This document shows positions 43,327 through 53,002 of a stretch of 64,000 bases of DNA, piece after piece. Each line of letters opens with the position of its first letter. Positions within the stretch are counted from its first letter, which is position 1. The DNA comes from Streptomyces sp. CB01881 (GTDB lineage Bacteria; Actinomycetota; Actinomycetes; Streptomycetales; Streptomycetaceae). The notes beneath the pieces were generated by a model that saw only the letters and a program-made list of their open reading frames with translations, searched no databases and was not told the DNA's origin. The position numbers were made by a program, and so were the translations under genes. The stretch spans positions 456,000 to 519,999 of the forward strand of contig NZ_CP026498.1 in assembly GCF_002953255.1 (NCBI RefSeq), written 5' to 3'.

Positions 43327-45693
43327 ATGGGAGAGCGCGCAGGCGCACCCGACGCGCCGCCACTGGTACTCGTCACCGACTCGGACTCGCAGCTGATCGA
43401 CCCGGGCCGGGCCTACCACGTCGGCCGCGACCCGACCAGCGAGATCGTCCTGGACGACCCCCGGGTCTCCTGGCACCACGCCGTGCTGCGCGCCGCCGCC
43501 GGCCACTGGCTCCTGGAGGACGTCGGCAGCACCAACGGCACCTTCACCGACGGCCGCCGGATCCGGCAGGAGGACGTCGGCCCGGGCACCCGGCTGCGGT
43601 TCGGCGATCCGGCCGACGGCCCGGCCGCGAGCTTCGCCGGCCTGCCCGCGCCCGCCGTCGGCGAGCGGCCGTCGTTGATCGCCCCGCAGGCCTCGGGCGT
43701 CTTCCGCGCACCCAGCGCGATCATCCGGTTGCCGGGCCGGACGGTGCGGATCGGCCGGGCGGGCGACAACGACCTCGTCCTGGACGACCTGGTGGTCTCC
43801 CGCCACCACGCGGAGTTGCGCACCCTCCCCGACGGCGGCCACGAGATCGTCGACCTGTCCAGCCACAACGGCACCTACCTCAACGGCCGTCCGGTGGACC
43901 GGGCCCCCGTCGGCCCGGCCGACATCGTCGGCATCGGCCACTCCGCGCTCTGCCTGTCCGGCGACGAACTGGTCGAGTACACCGACACCGGCGAGATCTC
44001 GCTCAACGTCCAGGGCCTGGTGGTCCGGGTCGGCCCCGACCACCGGGTGCTGCTCGACGGCGTGGGCTTCCCGCTCGCCGAGAAGGCCCTGCTCGCGGTG
44101 GCCGGGCCGAGCGGCGCCGGAAAGTCCACCCTGCTCAACGCCCTGACCGGGCTGCGCCCCGCCGACGAGGGCACCGTCCTCTACGACGGTCGCGACCTCT
44201 ACCGCGACTACGCCGAACTGCGGCGCCGGATCGGCCTGGTGCCGCAGGACGACATCCTGCACACCCAGCTCACCGTCCGCCGCGCCCTCTCCTACGCGGC
44301 CGAATTACGGTTCCCCGGCGACACCAGCAAGGAGGAACGCGAGGCCCGGGTCGACGAGGTGATCCGCGAACTCGGCCTGGAGAGCCGGGCCGACCTGGTG
44401 ATCTCCAGCCTCTCCGGCGGCCAGCGCAAACGCGTCAGCGTCGCCCTGGAGCTGCTCACCAAGCCCTCGCTGCTCTTCCTCGACGAGCCGACCTCCGGCC
44501 TCGACCCGGGCATGGAGCGCTCGGTCATGACGATGCTGCGCGGCCTCGCCGACGACGGCCGCACGGTCGTCGTGGTCACCCACAGCGTGCTGAGCCTGTC
44601 CGTCTGCGATCGGCTGCTGGTGCTGGCTCCCGGCGGCCGGACCGCCTACTACGGCCCGCCCGACGAGGCGCTGGAGTTCTTCGGCTACACCGAGTGGCCG
44701 GAGGCCTTCGAGGCCTTCGAGAGCGAGGACCACGCCGCCTTGCAGCACCGGTTCCGGGAGTCCCCGCAGTACCAGCGGTACGTGGCCGCCGGCGCGCTGC
44801 CGGCCGTCCCGGCCCCGTACGCCGCCGCGGCCGGCGGGAGCCCGATCGGCCCGGAGAAGCCCCAGGGCTGGTCCTCCCAACTGGCCACCCTGGTCCGCCG
44901 CTACACCGCCGTGCTGGCCGCCGACCGGCTCTTCCTCACCGTGATGATCGCCCTGCCGTTCATCATCGGCGTCATGTGCCGCGCCATGGCCGGCTCCCGG
45001 ATCACCTCCGAGAACGCCATCAACGTGGTGCTCACGCTCTGCATCGGCGGGCTGCTCACCGGCTCCGCCAACGCCGTCCGCGAGATCGTCAAGGAACGAC
45101 CGATCTACCAGCGCGAACGGGTGGTCGGGCTCTCCAGATCGGCGTACCTGGTCTCCAAGGTGGTGGTGCTCGGCACGATCACGGTGGTGCAGGCGGGCGT
45201 GCTGACCACCGTCGGCCTCGCCGGGGTCGAGCTCAGCCCCAGGCTGGCCACGGGGGTGCAGGTGCACAGCGGCGTCGTGCTGCCGCCGCTGGCAGAGCTG
45301 ATCCTGGCCGTGGCGCTGCTCTCCTTCTCGGCGATGATGCTCGGCCTGCTGGTCTCGGCGCTGGTCCGCAAGGAGGAGGCCACCATGCCGATGCTGGTGC
45401 TCCTCTCGGTGGTGCAGATCGTCTTCAGCGGCGCCATGCTGAAGCTGCACGGGGTTCCCGGTCTGGAGCAGTTCGCCTGGCTGGTGCCGTCGCGCTGGGG
45501 TCTGGCCGCCATGGCCCAGACCATCGACCTGCACACGGTCTTCCCGACCGCCATCACCGCCGACCCGCTGTTCCGCCCCGACCGCACCCGCTGGCTGCGC
45601 TGCATGGGCATGCTGGTGGGCCTCTCGGCGGTGCTGGGCGTCGCCGTGCTGGCACTGCTGCGCCGGCAGGAGCCGGCGATCATGCGCAAGTAG
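43327..45693 (+). CDS. FHA-FHA-ABC transporter fusion (Rv1747-like)
   Basis: 788 residues from ATG 43327. Two FHA domains (HVGRDPTSEIVLDDPRVSWH with NGTF near residue 73; RIGRAGDNDLVLDDLVVSRH with NGTYLNG near 180). Then an ABCG-type ATPase (GPSGAGKSTLLNAL, LSGGQRKRVSV, LLFLDEPTSGLDP) and about six C-terminal membrane helices. This is the layout of mycobacterial Rv1747, whose FHA domains bind phosphothreonine on the partner kinase PknF. The Ser/Thr kinase encoded two genes downstream is the likely regulator. The exported molecule is unknown, probably a lipid or wall precursor. Confidence 0.93.
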   Translation: MGERAGAPDAPPLVLVTDSDSQLIDPGRAYHVGRDPTSEIVLDDPRVSWHHAVLRAAAGHWLLEDVGSTNGTFTDGRRIRQEDVGPGTRLRFGDPADGPAASFAGLPAPAVGERPSLIAPQASGVFRAPSAIIRLPGRTVRIGRAGDNDLVLDDLVVSRHHAELRTLPDGGHEIVDLSSHNGTYLNGRPVDRAPVGPADIVGIGHSALCLSGDELVEYTDTGEISLNVQGLVVRVGPDHRVLLDGVGFPLAEKALLAVAGPSGAGKSTLLNALTGLRPADEGTVLYDGRDLYRDYAELRRRIGLVPQDDILHTQLTVRRALSYAAELRFPGDTSKEEREARVDEVIRELGLESRADLVISSLSGGQRKRVSVALELLTKPSLLFLDEPTSGLDPGMERSVMTMLRGLADDGRTVVVVTHSVLSLSVCDRLLVLAPGGRTAYYGPPDEALEFFGYTEWPEAFEAFESEDHAALQHRFRESPQYQRYVAAGALPAVPAPYAAAAGGSPIGPEKPQGWSSQLATLVRRYTAVLAADRLFLTVMIALPFIIGVMCRAMAGSRITSENAINVVLTLCIGGLLTGSANAVREIVKERPIYQRERVVGLSRSAYLVSKVVVLGTITVVQAGVLTTVGLAGVELSPRLATGVQVHSGVVLPPLAELILAVALLSFSAMMLGLLVSALVRKEEATMPMLVLLSVVQIVFSGAMLKLHGVPGLEQFAWLVPSRWGLAAMAQTIDLHTVFPTAITADPLFRPDRTRWLRCMGMLVGLSAVLGVAVLALLRRQEPAIMRK

Positions 45694-45756
45694 CGCGAGC
45701 ATCGGGAACACCGGAAGCAGCCCTGCGACAAGCAGCCGGGAGACAGGCAGCCGCCC

Positions 45757-46299
45757 ATGGACGAGTTCGAGTTCCGCCCGACCCATGTCGCCCCGCCGGG
45801 CGGGATGGCCACCTGGGCGGCGCCGGACCCGGGCCGTCCCTCCACCCCGCTGGACCCACTGCTGCCGGTCCGGCTGATCGGCCGGCAGGGCGACTGGGGG
45901 CAGGTGCTCTGCTCCAACGGCTGGTCCACCTGGGTGGACGGCCGGCTCCTGGTCTCCCTCCCCGAGGCGCCGCCGGGTGCCCTCGGCCCGGCCGCCCGCA
46001 CGGCCGACCCGCGCCCGGCGCTGGCCGAGGCCGAGGGGGCCCTGGCCCGCTACCGCTCCCTGCTGGAGGACCTCGCCGCCGGCAGCAGCGACCTGGAGAC
46101 GTTCCGGGACCGGTCACGCGGCCTGCGGATCGGGCTGGTCATCGACGGCGAGGAGCTCTGGGTGTTCGACCCGGTACACGACCGCTGGTGCTACTGCGAC
46201 GGCCTCCAGCTCCAGACCTACGCGGTCGCCGGGCGCCCACGGGCGGCGCCGCCCGCCCCGCCCGGCGCGTACGAGCCGACCCGGACGGGTGAGCCGTGA
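45757..46299 (+). CDS. Hypothetical protein with SH3-like N-terminus
   Basis: 180 residues from ATG 45757. Residues 30-70 (LLPVRLIGRQGDWGQVLCSN and GWSTWVDGRLL) resemble a bacterial SH3-like barrel. A helical segment (LAEAEGALARYRSLLEDLAA) and the WVFDPVHDRWCYCDG block follow, then a Pro-rich tail. No catalytic motif. It overlaps the kinase by GTGA and lies between the FHA-ABC and kinase genes, so it may be an adaptor of that pathway. Confidence 0.7.
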   Translation: MDEFEFRPTHVAPPGGMATWAAPDPGRPSTPLDPLLPVRLIGRQGDWGQVLCSNGWSTWVDGRLLVSLPEAPPGALGPAARTADPRPALAEAEGALARYRSLLEDLAAGSSDLETFRDRSRGLRIGLVIDGEELWVFDPVHDRWCYCDGLQLQTYAVAGRPRAAPPAPPGAYEPTRTGEP

Positions 46300-47549
46300 T
46301 CCCCCCGGACCGGCCGGACGACGCGAACCCGCGCCACCCCGAACCCGGCGAGGCGGAGCCCGGTGGCACGGAGCACGGTGGCACGGAGCCCCGCCGCGCC
46401 GAACCCGGCGACGCGAGCCCCGGCGGCACGGAGCCCGGCGACGCAAAGCCCGGTGGCACGGAGCCCCGCCGCGCCGAATCCGGTGACAGTACGCACCTGC
46501 CCGGCACGGAGTCCGCTCGTGCCCGGCGCGAGCCGGAGAGCTCCCCCAGCCTGCCGTCCGGCATGGTCGGGCGCCAGGTGGCCGGCTACCGGCTGGAGGC
46601 CGAGATCGGGCGGGGCGGCATGGCGGTCGTCTACCGGGCCAAGGACCTGCGGCTGGGCCGGACGGTGGCGGTGAAGCTGCTGGCGCCCGAGCTCGCCCGC
46701 AACGAGGTGTTCCGGCAGCGGTTCATGCACGAGTCGGAGGCCGCCGCCGCGATCGACCATCCGCACATCATCCCGGTGTTCCAGGCCGGCGAGGCCGACG
46801 GCATCCTGTTCATCGCGATGCGCTACGTCCAGGGCGGCGACCTGCGCGGCCTGATGAACCGCGGCGGCCCGTTCGCGGCCGAGCGGGCCGCCCGGCTGGC
46901 GCTGCAGATCGCCTCGGCCCTGGACGCCGCGCACGACCGCGACCTGGTCCACCGGGACGTGAAGCCCGGCAACGTGCTGGTCGCCGCCGGGACGGACAGT
47001 GAACACCCCGAACACCTCTACCTGGCCGACTTCGGGCTGACCAAGAAGTCGCTCTCGCTCAGCGGGCTGACCAGCGTCGGCCAGATCGTCGGCACCCTGG
47101 ACTACGCCGCGCCCGAGCAGATCTCCGGCCGGCCGCTGGACGGCCGCTGCGACCAGTACGGCCTGGGCTGCGTGGTGTTCGAGATGCTGGCCGGGGCGCC
47201 GCCGTTCCGTCGCGAGAGCGATCTCGCGCTGCTCTGGGCCCACCTCAACGACCCGCCGCCCACCCTGCGCGACCACCGCCCCGACCTGTCCGCCGCCGTG
47301 GACGCCGTGGTGGCCAGGTCGCTCGCCAAGGCCCCCGAACAGCGGTACGCCGACTGCCTCCAGTTCGTCGCCGAACTGCGGGCCGCGATCGCCGCCGGCG
47401 CCGGCGCCGGGCCCGGCGAGGCGTGGCGGTCGGGCGGCCCGGCGACCCAGGTCGTCCCGGTCGTCGGCTCGGCCGGTCCGACCGAACCGCCCGTCGTCCC
47501 CGAGCCCCCGCCCTGGGCGGCCCCGGTCGTCCGCCCGCCGCAGCACTGA
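46296..47549 (+). CDS. Ser/Thr protein kinase (PknF-like context)
   Basis: 417 residues from GTG 46296. About 90 N-terminal residues are a Glu/Pro/Gly repeat (EPGGTEPRRAEPGD-like), then a complete Hanks kinase domain: GRGGMAVVYRAKD, VAVKLL (ATP Lys), HRDVKPGNVLV (catalytic Asp), DFGLTKKS, and TLDYAAPEQISGR. No membrane helix, PASTA or sensor domain, so it is cytosolic. It probably phosphorylates the FHA-ABC transporter of the same operon. The repeat-rich leader is unusual and varies at DNA level by short tandem units. Confidence 0.92.
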   Translation: MIPPDRPDDANPRHPEPGEAEPGGTEHGGTEPRRAEPGDASPGGTEPGDAKPGGTEPRRAESGDSTHLPGTESARARREPESSPSLPSGMVGRQVAGYRLEAEIGRGGMAVVYRAKDLRLGRTVAVKLLAPELARNEVFRQRFMHESEAAAAIDHPHIIPVFQAGEADGILFIAMRYVQGGDLRGLMNRGGPFAAERAARLALQIASALDAAHDRDLVHRDVKPGNVLVAAGTDSEHPEHLYLADFGLTKKSLSLSGLTSVGQIVGTLDYAAPEQISGRPLDGRCDQYGLGCVVFEMLAGAPPFRRESDLALLWAHLNDPPPTLRDHRPDLSAAVDAVVARSLAKAPEQRYADCLQFVAELRAAIAAGAGAGPGEAWRSGGPATQVVPVVGSAGPTEPPVVPEPPPWAAPVVRPPQH

Positions 47550-47590
47550 ACCCGCCCGGCCCGAGCCCCTCCCCCGAACGCGGAGCCCTC

Positions 47591-47965
47591 ATGAACGCCG
47601 CCAGCCAGCTCTTCGCCCTGCTCGCCGCAGCGATCCACGTGATCGTGTGGCCGCTGGAGAGCTTCCTCTACGGGCATCCACGGGTCCGCTACCTGCTCAC
47701 CGGCAGCACGGCGGACGCGCCCGAGGTCCGGCTCTGGCGCTTCAACGTCGGCTTCTACAACCTGTTCCTCGCGCTCGGCCTCGCCGCCGGGGTCACCGCC
47801 CTGCACACCGGGCACGCGACGACCGGCCGCGCGCTGATCACCTACGTCAGCGCGTTCATGATCGCCGGCGGGATCACGCTCTTCGTCTCCGAGCCCAGGC
47901 TCTGGCGCGGGGCCCTCGGCCAGGCGGTCCCCCCGGCGATGGTCCTGATCGCCGACCTGTTCTGA
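47591..47965 (+). CDS. DUF1304 membrane protein
   Basis: 124 residues from ATG 47591. Four hydrophobic helices; HVIVWPLESFLYGHPRVR followed by NVGFYNLFLALGLAAGV is the DUF1304 pattern. Function of the family is unknown. It lies 41 bp after the kinase on the same strand and could be co-transcribed. Confidence 0.82.
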   Translation: MNAASQLFALLAAAIHVIVWPLESFLYGHPRVRYLLTGSTADAPEVRLWRFNVGFYNLFLALGLAAGVTALHTGHATTGRALITYVSAFMIAGGITLFVSEPRLWRGALGQAVPPAMVLIADLF

Positions 47966-47985
47966 GCCGTTCCGTTCTCCGAGCT

Positions 47986-48040
47986 GCTCCGAACCGACCC
48001 GCTCCGAACCGACCCGCTCCGAACCGACCCGCTCCGACCC
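47986..48040. repeat. Tandem repeat, 15 bp x 3.7
   Basis: GCTCCGAACCGACCC is repeated at 47986-48000, 48001-48015 and 48016-48030, with a partial fourth copy. It lies in the short gap between the convergent DUF1304 gene and the streptophobe-like gene. Confidence 0.88.
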
Positions 48041-48048
48041 GGGCAGCG

Positions 48049-49386
48049 CTAGGGACCCTTCACCTCGCCGGGCCGCCCCAGCCCCGCCGCCAGCAGGCCG
48101 CCCAGCCACCCCGCCACCAGACCCCACCCCGCCGCCAGCGGGACGGCCACCCAGAGCTGGGCGCTGAGCGAGAGCGAGCCGCCGCCGAGGCCGGCCAGCG
48201 GGTTGCTCCCGCCGAGGACGGACCCGAGGAGGTCGCCGAGCCCGCCCTCGCCGACGCCGACGCCCAGCACCGAGAGCCCGTAGTCGGCCGAGACCCGGGT
48301 CCAGACGCCCACCAGCAGCATCGTGACGGCCGCCGCCGCGCCCAGCCGGACGGCGTGCCGCCAGACCCGGACACCACGCGGCGAGCGGTACGCGGTGAGG
48401 AACCCGGCCGCGAGCATCAGCACGGCGGCCAGCGGCAGCAGCCACCAGGCGCGGGCGTCCTGCTCCGCGAGGGTGCCGAGGCTGACGGTGGCCTCCTGGC
48501 CGTCCGGTGCGCGGAGCACCGCGGCCAGCGACTTCGGCACCGGAAGACCCACCGCGCCGGCCAGGTGTCCGTGCCACTCGGCGCCGAGCCCGACGCCGAA
48601 GGCCATCCAGACCAGGTTGGGCAGGGCCAGCAGGAGCACGGCCATCGTCTCCCGCGCGTTGTCGTGCACGGCGGCGGTCAGCAGGCCCGCCACCACCCCG
48701 ATCGCCACATAGGCGAGCAGCACCAGCAGCATCGCGAACGCGGCCGGGCGGACGGCCTGCTGGAACGGCACCAGGGCCCTCGGCAGCGGCGCCCGGCGGG
48801 AGACCGCGAAGGCGGCCGCCAGGACGACCAGCAACCAGAGCAGCCCGAGGCCGACGGTGCTCACCGCCTCGGCGTGGAAGCCGACCTCGGGGGCCAGGCC
48901 GAGGGCGCCGCCGAGCTGCTCGACGAGGTCGTTGCCGAGCGGGACGGCGAACGTGTGCTGGGCACCGACGGTGAGCAGCGCGAGCGCCACCACCCAGACG
49001 GCCGCCGTCCGGGCGACCCGGCCGAGCAGTTCACCGCCGTGGGCGACGGCCCGGAACCGCAGCTGGCGCAGGAACACCTCGGTCATGACCAGCGCGCCGG
49101 TCAGGCCGACGGTCAGCGGCATCGCGGTGATGCCCGCGTCCACGTGGGCGAAGAAGCCGGCGCCCCCGTCGAGTTGGACGGTGCCGCCGACGGCCAGCGC
49201 CAGCGTGGCGGCCAGGACCGACGGGAAGCCGCCGCCCGGCAGCGCGTCGGCGCCGGCCGCCCAGAGGCCGAGCGCGGCGACGGCCGCCATCGCGGCGAGC
49301 CCGGCGAGGACGACCGCGAGCGCGTCCAGCCAGCCGCGCAGGGCGCCGGGCGGTCCCGCCGCCGCGGTGGGGGGCTCCGGGTGCAT
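48049..49386 (-). CDS. Streptophobe-like integral membrane protein
   Basis: 445 residues from ATG 49386. About ten to twelve hydrophobic helices with long Ala/Leu/Gly runs. Recognisable blocks are LDGGAGFFAHVDAGITAMPL, LPNLVWMAFGVGLGAEW and the Gly-rich loop NPLAGLGGGSLSLS. This pattern matches the streptomycete streptophobe family as I recall it; function unknown. It is divergent from the DUF6777-like gene, and the two types are often neighbours. Confidence 0.7.
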   Translation of the reverse strand: MHPEPPTAAAGPPGALRGWLDALAVVLAGLAAMAAVAALGLWAAGADALPGGGFPSVLAATLALAVGGTVQLDGGAGFFAHVDAGITAMPLTVGLTGALVMTEVFLRQLRFRAVAHGGELLGRVARTAAVWVVALALLTVGAQHTFAVPLGNDLVEQLGGALGLAPEVGFHAEAVSTVGLGLLWLLVVLAAAFAVSRRAPLPRALVPFQQAVRPAAFAMLLVLLAYVAIGVVAGLLTAAVHDNARETMAVLLLALPNLVWMAFGVGLGAEWHGHLAGAVGLPVPKSLAAVLRAPDGQEATVSLGTLAEQDARAWWLLPLAAVLMLAAGFLTAYRSPRGVRVWRHAVRLGAAAAVTMLLVGVWTRVSADYGLSVLGVGVGEGGLGDLLGSVLGGSNPLAGLGGGSLSLSAQLWVAVPLAAGWGLVAGWLGGLLAAGLGRPGEVKGP

Positions 49387-49746
49387 GGGGGCTCCTCGTG
49401 GACTCGGGTGCCCCCCTCGCGTCTGAGACCAGGTTCACCCAGGACGGTCCGCCGCGCGCTGCGTACGCACGGCGACGCCGCGGCAGGCGGACCGCGGCGG
49501 CGCGGCAGGCGGACGGCGTCGGCGCGTACAGGCGGCCCGGCGGTGTCGCCGCCGATGGAGGCGGCGGCGCCACGGGCGGACGCCGGCGGCAGCGCCACGC
49601 ACGGACGGGGACGACGCCGCGCGCGGACCGCGACGGTGGCGCCACCTGGTGTTGCGGCGTCCGGTCGGCGGGGGCAGAAATGGAAGCCAGTGGCAGGAGC
49701 CTTCTGTGCCGGTCGTTTCGCCGGCAGCCTGCGAAACGGAGCCTCG
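49387..49746. other. Divergent intergenic region
   Basis: 360 bp between the streptophobe-like (-) and DUF6777-like (+) genes. Short imperfect repeats of GGCGGCGGCGC type and open frames of low quality. Both promoters should lie here; none could be identified with confidence. Confidence 0.35.
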
Positions 49747-51204
49747 ATGAGTTCCCAACCGCCCCCGTCCGGCCCCCCGTCCGGACCGCCCGCCGGCCCC
49801 CCGTCCGGACCGCTCTCCGGGCCGCCCTCGGGCCCGCCGTCGGGCCCGCCGTCCGTTCCCCCGTCCGGGCCCTCAGGCCCGGGCGCTCCTTCCGGCGGCG
49901 CACCGGGCGGGCCGTCCGGCGGGCGTCCGACGCCGTGGTGGCGCTCCGGCAGGAAGCTGGCACTGGCCGCCGGCACGGCCGCGCTGGCCGTCCTGGCGAC
50001 GGTGCTGATCGTCAACAGCAACGGCAAGAACGGCGGGGCAAGCGACGCCATCCCGGCCGCCAACGAGGTGGCGCTGCAGACGCCGTCCGACCAGGGTCCG
50101 GCGCCGTTCACCCAGTCGGTGGAAACCACCGGTGTCACCGCCCCGCAGCCGACGTCGGCCGCCCCCGCCAACCCGAGCGGCACCACGAAGACCACCGCCG
50201 CGGCCTCGCCGACCGGCATCCACAGCGTGCAGGGTTCGTCGGCCGGGCTGTACGCGGGCTCGATGTCCAAACCGGCCTGCGACGTCGACCGGCTGATCTC
50301 GATGACGTCGACCGGGGACACCGGACGGGCCTGGGCGTCGGCCCAGGGAATCAGCCAGGCCGATATTCCGGCCTATCTGCGCTCGCTGACCTCGGCCTAC
50401 CTGCGGGTGGACACCCGGGTGACCAACCACGCCTACAAGGGCGGTGCGTCGGTCGCCTACCAGTCCGTCCTGCAGGCCGGCACCTCCGTCCTGGTGGACG
50501 CGCAGGGCGTGCCCCGGGTGCGGTGCGCCTGCGGCAATCCGCTGGGGCCGCCGACCCTGGTGACCGACGCCAAGTACACCGGCACCTCCTGGGCGGGCTT
50601 CCACCCGTCCACGCTGGTCATCGTGGTGCCGGCGCCGCAGCCGGTGAGCGAGTTCATCCTGGTGAACGTCTCCACCGGCGGCTGGTTCGCCCGGGTGACG
50701 GGACAGGTCAAGGTGGAGGACCGGCCGGTCCAGCCGCCGAAGGAGCTGGCGCCGGGCATTCCGCCGGCCGCGCCGATGAAGCCTGCCACGCCGTCCGCCT
50801 CGGTGTCGGGGTCCACCTCGGCCTCAACCTCGGCCACCACTTCGGGCTCCACCTCGGCCTCGACCTCGGCCACCACCTCGGGCTCCACCTCGGGCTCCGG
50901 CTCGGCCTCCACCTCCTCCGGCTCGCCGTCCGGGCCGTCGTCCTCGGCGAGCACCGGCTCGAAGTCGGCCTCCTCCTCCGGCGCCTCGTCGTCCTCGCCA
51001 CCGACGTCGTCCGGCAAGCCCACGATGACCGTGACACCGTCCGCGCCGACGACAACGACGACCGCGAAGACGGCTACGGCTACGGCTACGGCTACAACGA
51101 CGACCACCGCGACAGCGACGGCTACAGCGACGACCACGGTCACGGGCACGACGACGGCCACGGGCACGACGACCTCGGCCCAGCAGACGGCGACGGCGAC
51201 CTGA
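49747..51204 (+). CDS. DUF6777-like membrane-anchored secreted protein
   Basis: 485 residues from ATG 49747. Residues 1-60 are GPPSGPP repeats, followed by a basic stretch and one membrane helix (LALAAGTAALAVLATVLIV). The external domain contains GLYAGSMSKPACDVDRLISM, IPAYLRSLTSAYLRVDTRVT and VRCACGNPLGPP with a Cys pair, which I recognise as DUF6777. The last 130 residues are a Ser/Thr/Ala tract likely to span the wall or be glycosylated. Both low-complexity ends are made of short DNA repeats. Confidence 0.8.
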   Translation: MSSQPPPSGPPSGPPAGPPSGPLSGPPSGPPSGPPSVPPSGPSGPGAPSGGAPGGPSGGRPTPWWRSGRKLALAAGTAALAVLATVLIVNSNGKNGGASDAIPAANEVALQTPSDQGPAPFTQSVETTGVTAPQPTSAAPANPSGTTKTTAAASPTGIHSVQGSSAGLYAGSMSKPACDVDRLISMTSTGDTGRAWASAQGISQADIPAYLRSLTSAYLRVDTRVTNHAYKGGASVAYQSVLQAGTSVLVDAQGVPRVRCACGNPLGPPTLVTDAKYTGTSWAGFHPSTLVIVVPAPQPVSEFILVNVSTGGWFARVTGQVKVEDRPVQPPKELAPGIPPAAPMKPATPSASVSGSTSASTSATTSGSTSASTSATTSGSTSGSGSASTSSGSPSGPSSSASTGSKSASSSGASSSSPPTSSGKPTMTVTPSAPTTTTTAKTATATATATTTTTATATATATTTVTGTTTATGTTTSAQQTATAT

Positions 51205-51281
51205 GCGACCGTCCCGCCTGCACCCCAGCCACGGGTGCGACGGCCGGGTGCGACGGCCGGCTGACCCTTCCACCTCCCGCC

Positions 51282-51324
51282 ATGGCGGCGGGCGCCTCGG
51301 ACCGAACGAGGCGTCCGCCGCCAT
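51282..51324 (+). terminator. Terminator hairpin, 18-bp stem with one mismatch
   Basis: ATGGCGGCGGGCGCCTCG pairs with 51307-51324 (one mismatch) around a 7-nt loop and is followed by TTT. It lies 78 bp after the DUF6777-like stop. Confidence 0.8.
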
Positions 51325-51346
51325 TTCACGCCATCCACCAGCAAGG

Positions 51347-51376
51347 TTGGATTATCAAATGCTCTAAGGCTAGGGT
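51347..51376 (+). promoter_or_regulatory. Promoter of the MFS gene
   Basis: TTGGAT (51347-51352), an 18-bp low-GC spacer, and TAGGGT (51371-51376) match the streptomycete vegetative consensus TTGACN/TAGRRT at 10 of 12 or so positions. It lies 95 bp upstream of the MFS start, beyond the preceding terminator. Confidence 0.65.
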
Positions 51377-51470
51377 GAGTCCCGATTTCAAACCACCTCA
51401 CCCGTCGGCGCCCTGGAGCCCCCAGTGACTCTCCCCCGCACCACCGCGACCCGCACCCCGGAGGTGCCCG

Positions 51471-52934
51471 ATGCCGCGCACTGACCGCAGCGGGACCGTC
51501 CTGCTGGCCGCCTGCCTCGGCCTGTTCACCGTCTTCATGCAGACCACCCAGACCATCGGCACCCTCGGCGCCGTCCGCGCCGGCCTGGGCCTGGACGCCG
51601 CCGACCTGGTCTGGATCCCGAGCATGTACACCCTGGTCGTGGCGTCCGTGGTGCTCGGCGCGGGCGCCTTCGCCGACCGGTGGGGGCGGCGGCGGATCTT
51701 CCTGATCGGCACCCTCGCGATGGGCGCCGGCGGCCTGGTCCTGGTGTCCGCCGACAGCCTCGCCGCCGTGCTCGCCGGGCAGGCGGTCGCCGGCCTCGGC
51801 GGCGCGCTGATCACCCCCAGTTCGCTCGCCCTGGTCACCCACGCCTTCCCGGACCCGCGCCGCCGGGCCGGGGCGATCTCCGCCTGGGCCGCCGCCTCCG
51901 GCCTCGGCCTGGCGCTCGGGCCGGTCACCGCCGGACTGGCACTGCGCTGGTCGACCTGGCACGCGGCCTTCTGGCTCGGCCCGGCGATCGCCGCACTCGC
52001 CGCGGCCGCCGCCCTGCTGGGCGTGCCGGAGTCCCGGGTCGAGGGCGGCCGGCTGGACTGGCCCGGGCAGTTCCTCGCCACCGCCGGGCTGGCCCTGCTG
52101 ATCTACTGGCTGATCGACGGCGGCCATCACGGCTATCTCGCGGGCAGGCCGCTGGCCGCCGCCGTCACGGCGGCCGTCCTGCTCGCCGGCTTCACCGTCG
52201 TCGAACTGCGCCGCGACCACCCGCTGCTCGACCTCCGGCTGATGCGCAGCCCCTCGTACAGCGCCGCCCTGCTGCTGGCCGCCACCGTGCTGTTCGGATT
52301 CGTCGGCCTCTCCCTGCTCCAGGTGCTCTGGCTCCAGCAGGTGCGCGGGCTGACCGCACTCCAGGTCGGTGTCCAACTCCTCGCCGAGTTCGGCACGTTC
52401 ATCGTGGCCTCGGCACTGGCGGGGGTCCTCGGACGGCGGGTCGGGGCGGCTCCGCTGATCTTCACCGGGCTGCTGCTGGCGGCGGCCGGCGCCGTACTCT
52501 TCGCCGGCGTCGGAGCAGCCGACGCCTTCGGCGGCTACGCCCCGGCACTGGTGGTCTTCGGCCTCGGCTGCGGCCTGGCCAACGCACCGTCCACCGCGCT
52601 GGCCGTCGGCCAGGTGCCGCGCGGCAAGGAGGGCGTGGCGGCCGGGACGGTCAACGCCGCCCGCCAGGTCGGTGCGGTGCTCGGCACCAGCATCCTCGGC
52701 ACGTTGATGACCACCCGCTTCGAATCCGGCCTCGGCCGCCTCCCCCGGCCTGAACCGCTGGACGTGGCACGGGCGTTCACGGACGCCGTCGGCCACGCCG
52801 CCACGGTCTGCGCCGTCGTCCTGCTGGCCGGAACGGTGGCCGGAGCGGCCCTGTCGGCCCTCACCCGCCGCAACCGGCCGGCGCCCCCCGCGCCCGCCCC
52901 GGCCCGTCCGGAGACGGTCTCCGCACGGAGTTGA
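51471..52934 (+). CDS. MFS drug-efflux transporter (DHA2-like)
   Basis: 487 residues from ATG 51471 with GGAGG. About 14 membrane helices. The loop 2-3 motif GAFADRWGRRRIFLIG (motif A) and ISAWAAASGLGLALGPVTAG (motif C of exporters) mark a proton-driven multidrug antiporter. No regulator gene adjoins it. It could add export or resistance capacity, but it is 8 kb outside the cluster and has its own promoter. Confidence 0.9.
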   Translation: MPRTDRSGTVLLAACLGLFTVFMQTTQTIGTLGAVRAGLGLDAADLVWIPSMYTLVVASVVLGAGAFADRWGRRRIFLIGTLAMGAGGLVLVSADSLAAVLAGQAVAGLGGALITPSSLALVTHAFPDPRRRAGAISAWAAASGLGLALGPVTAGLALRWSTWHAAFWLGPAIAALAAAAALLGVPESRVEGGRLDWPGQFLATAGLALLIYWLIDGGHHGYLAGRPLAAAVTAAVLLAGFTVVELRRDHPLLDLRLMRSPSYSAALLLAATVLFGFVGLSLLQVLWLQQVRGLTALQVGVQLLAEFGTFIVASALAGVLGRRVGAAPLIFTGLLLAAAGAVLFAGVGAADAFGGYAPALVVFGLGCGLANAPSTALAVGQVPRGKEGVAAGTVNAARQVGAVLGTSILGTLMTTRFESGLGRLPRPEPLDVARAFTDAVGHAATVCAVVLLAGTVAGAALSALTRRNRPAPPAPAPARPETVSARS

Positions 52935-53002
52935 CGGGCCGTCAGACTCCGGAGCGCGCGCCGCCACCGCCGCTACGGAGGGCGACGCTCGCCCCGAGCC
53001 CG

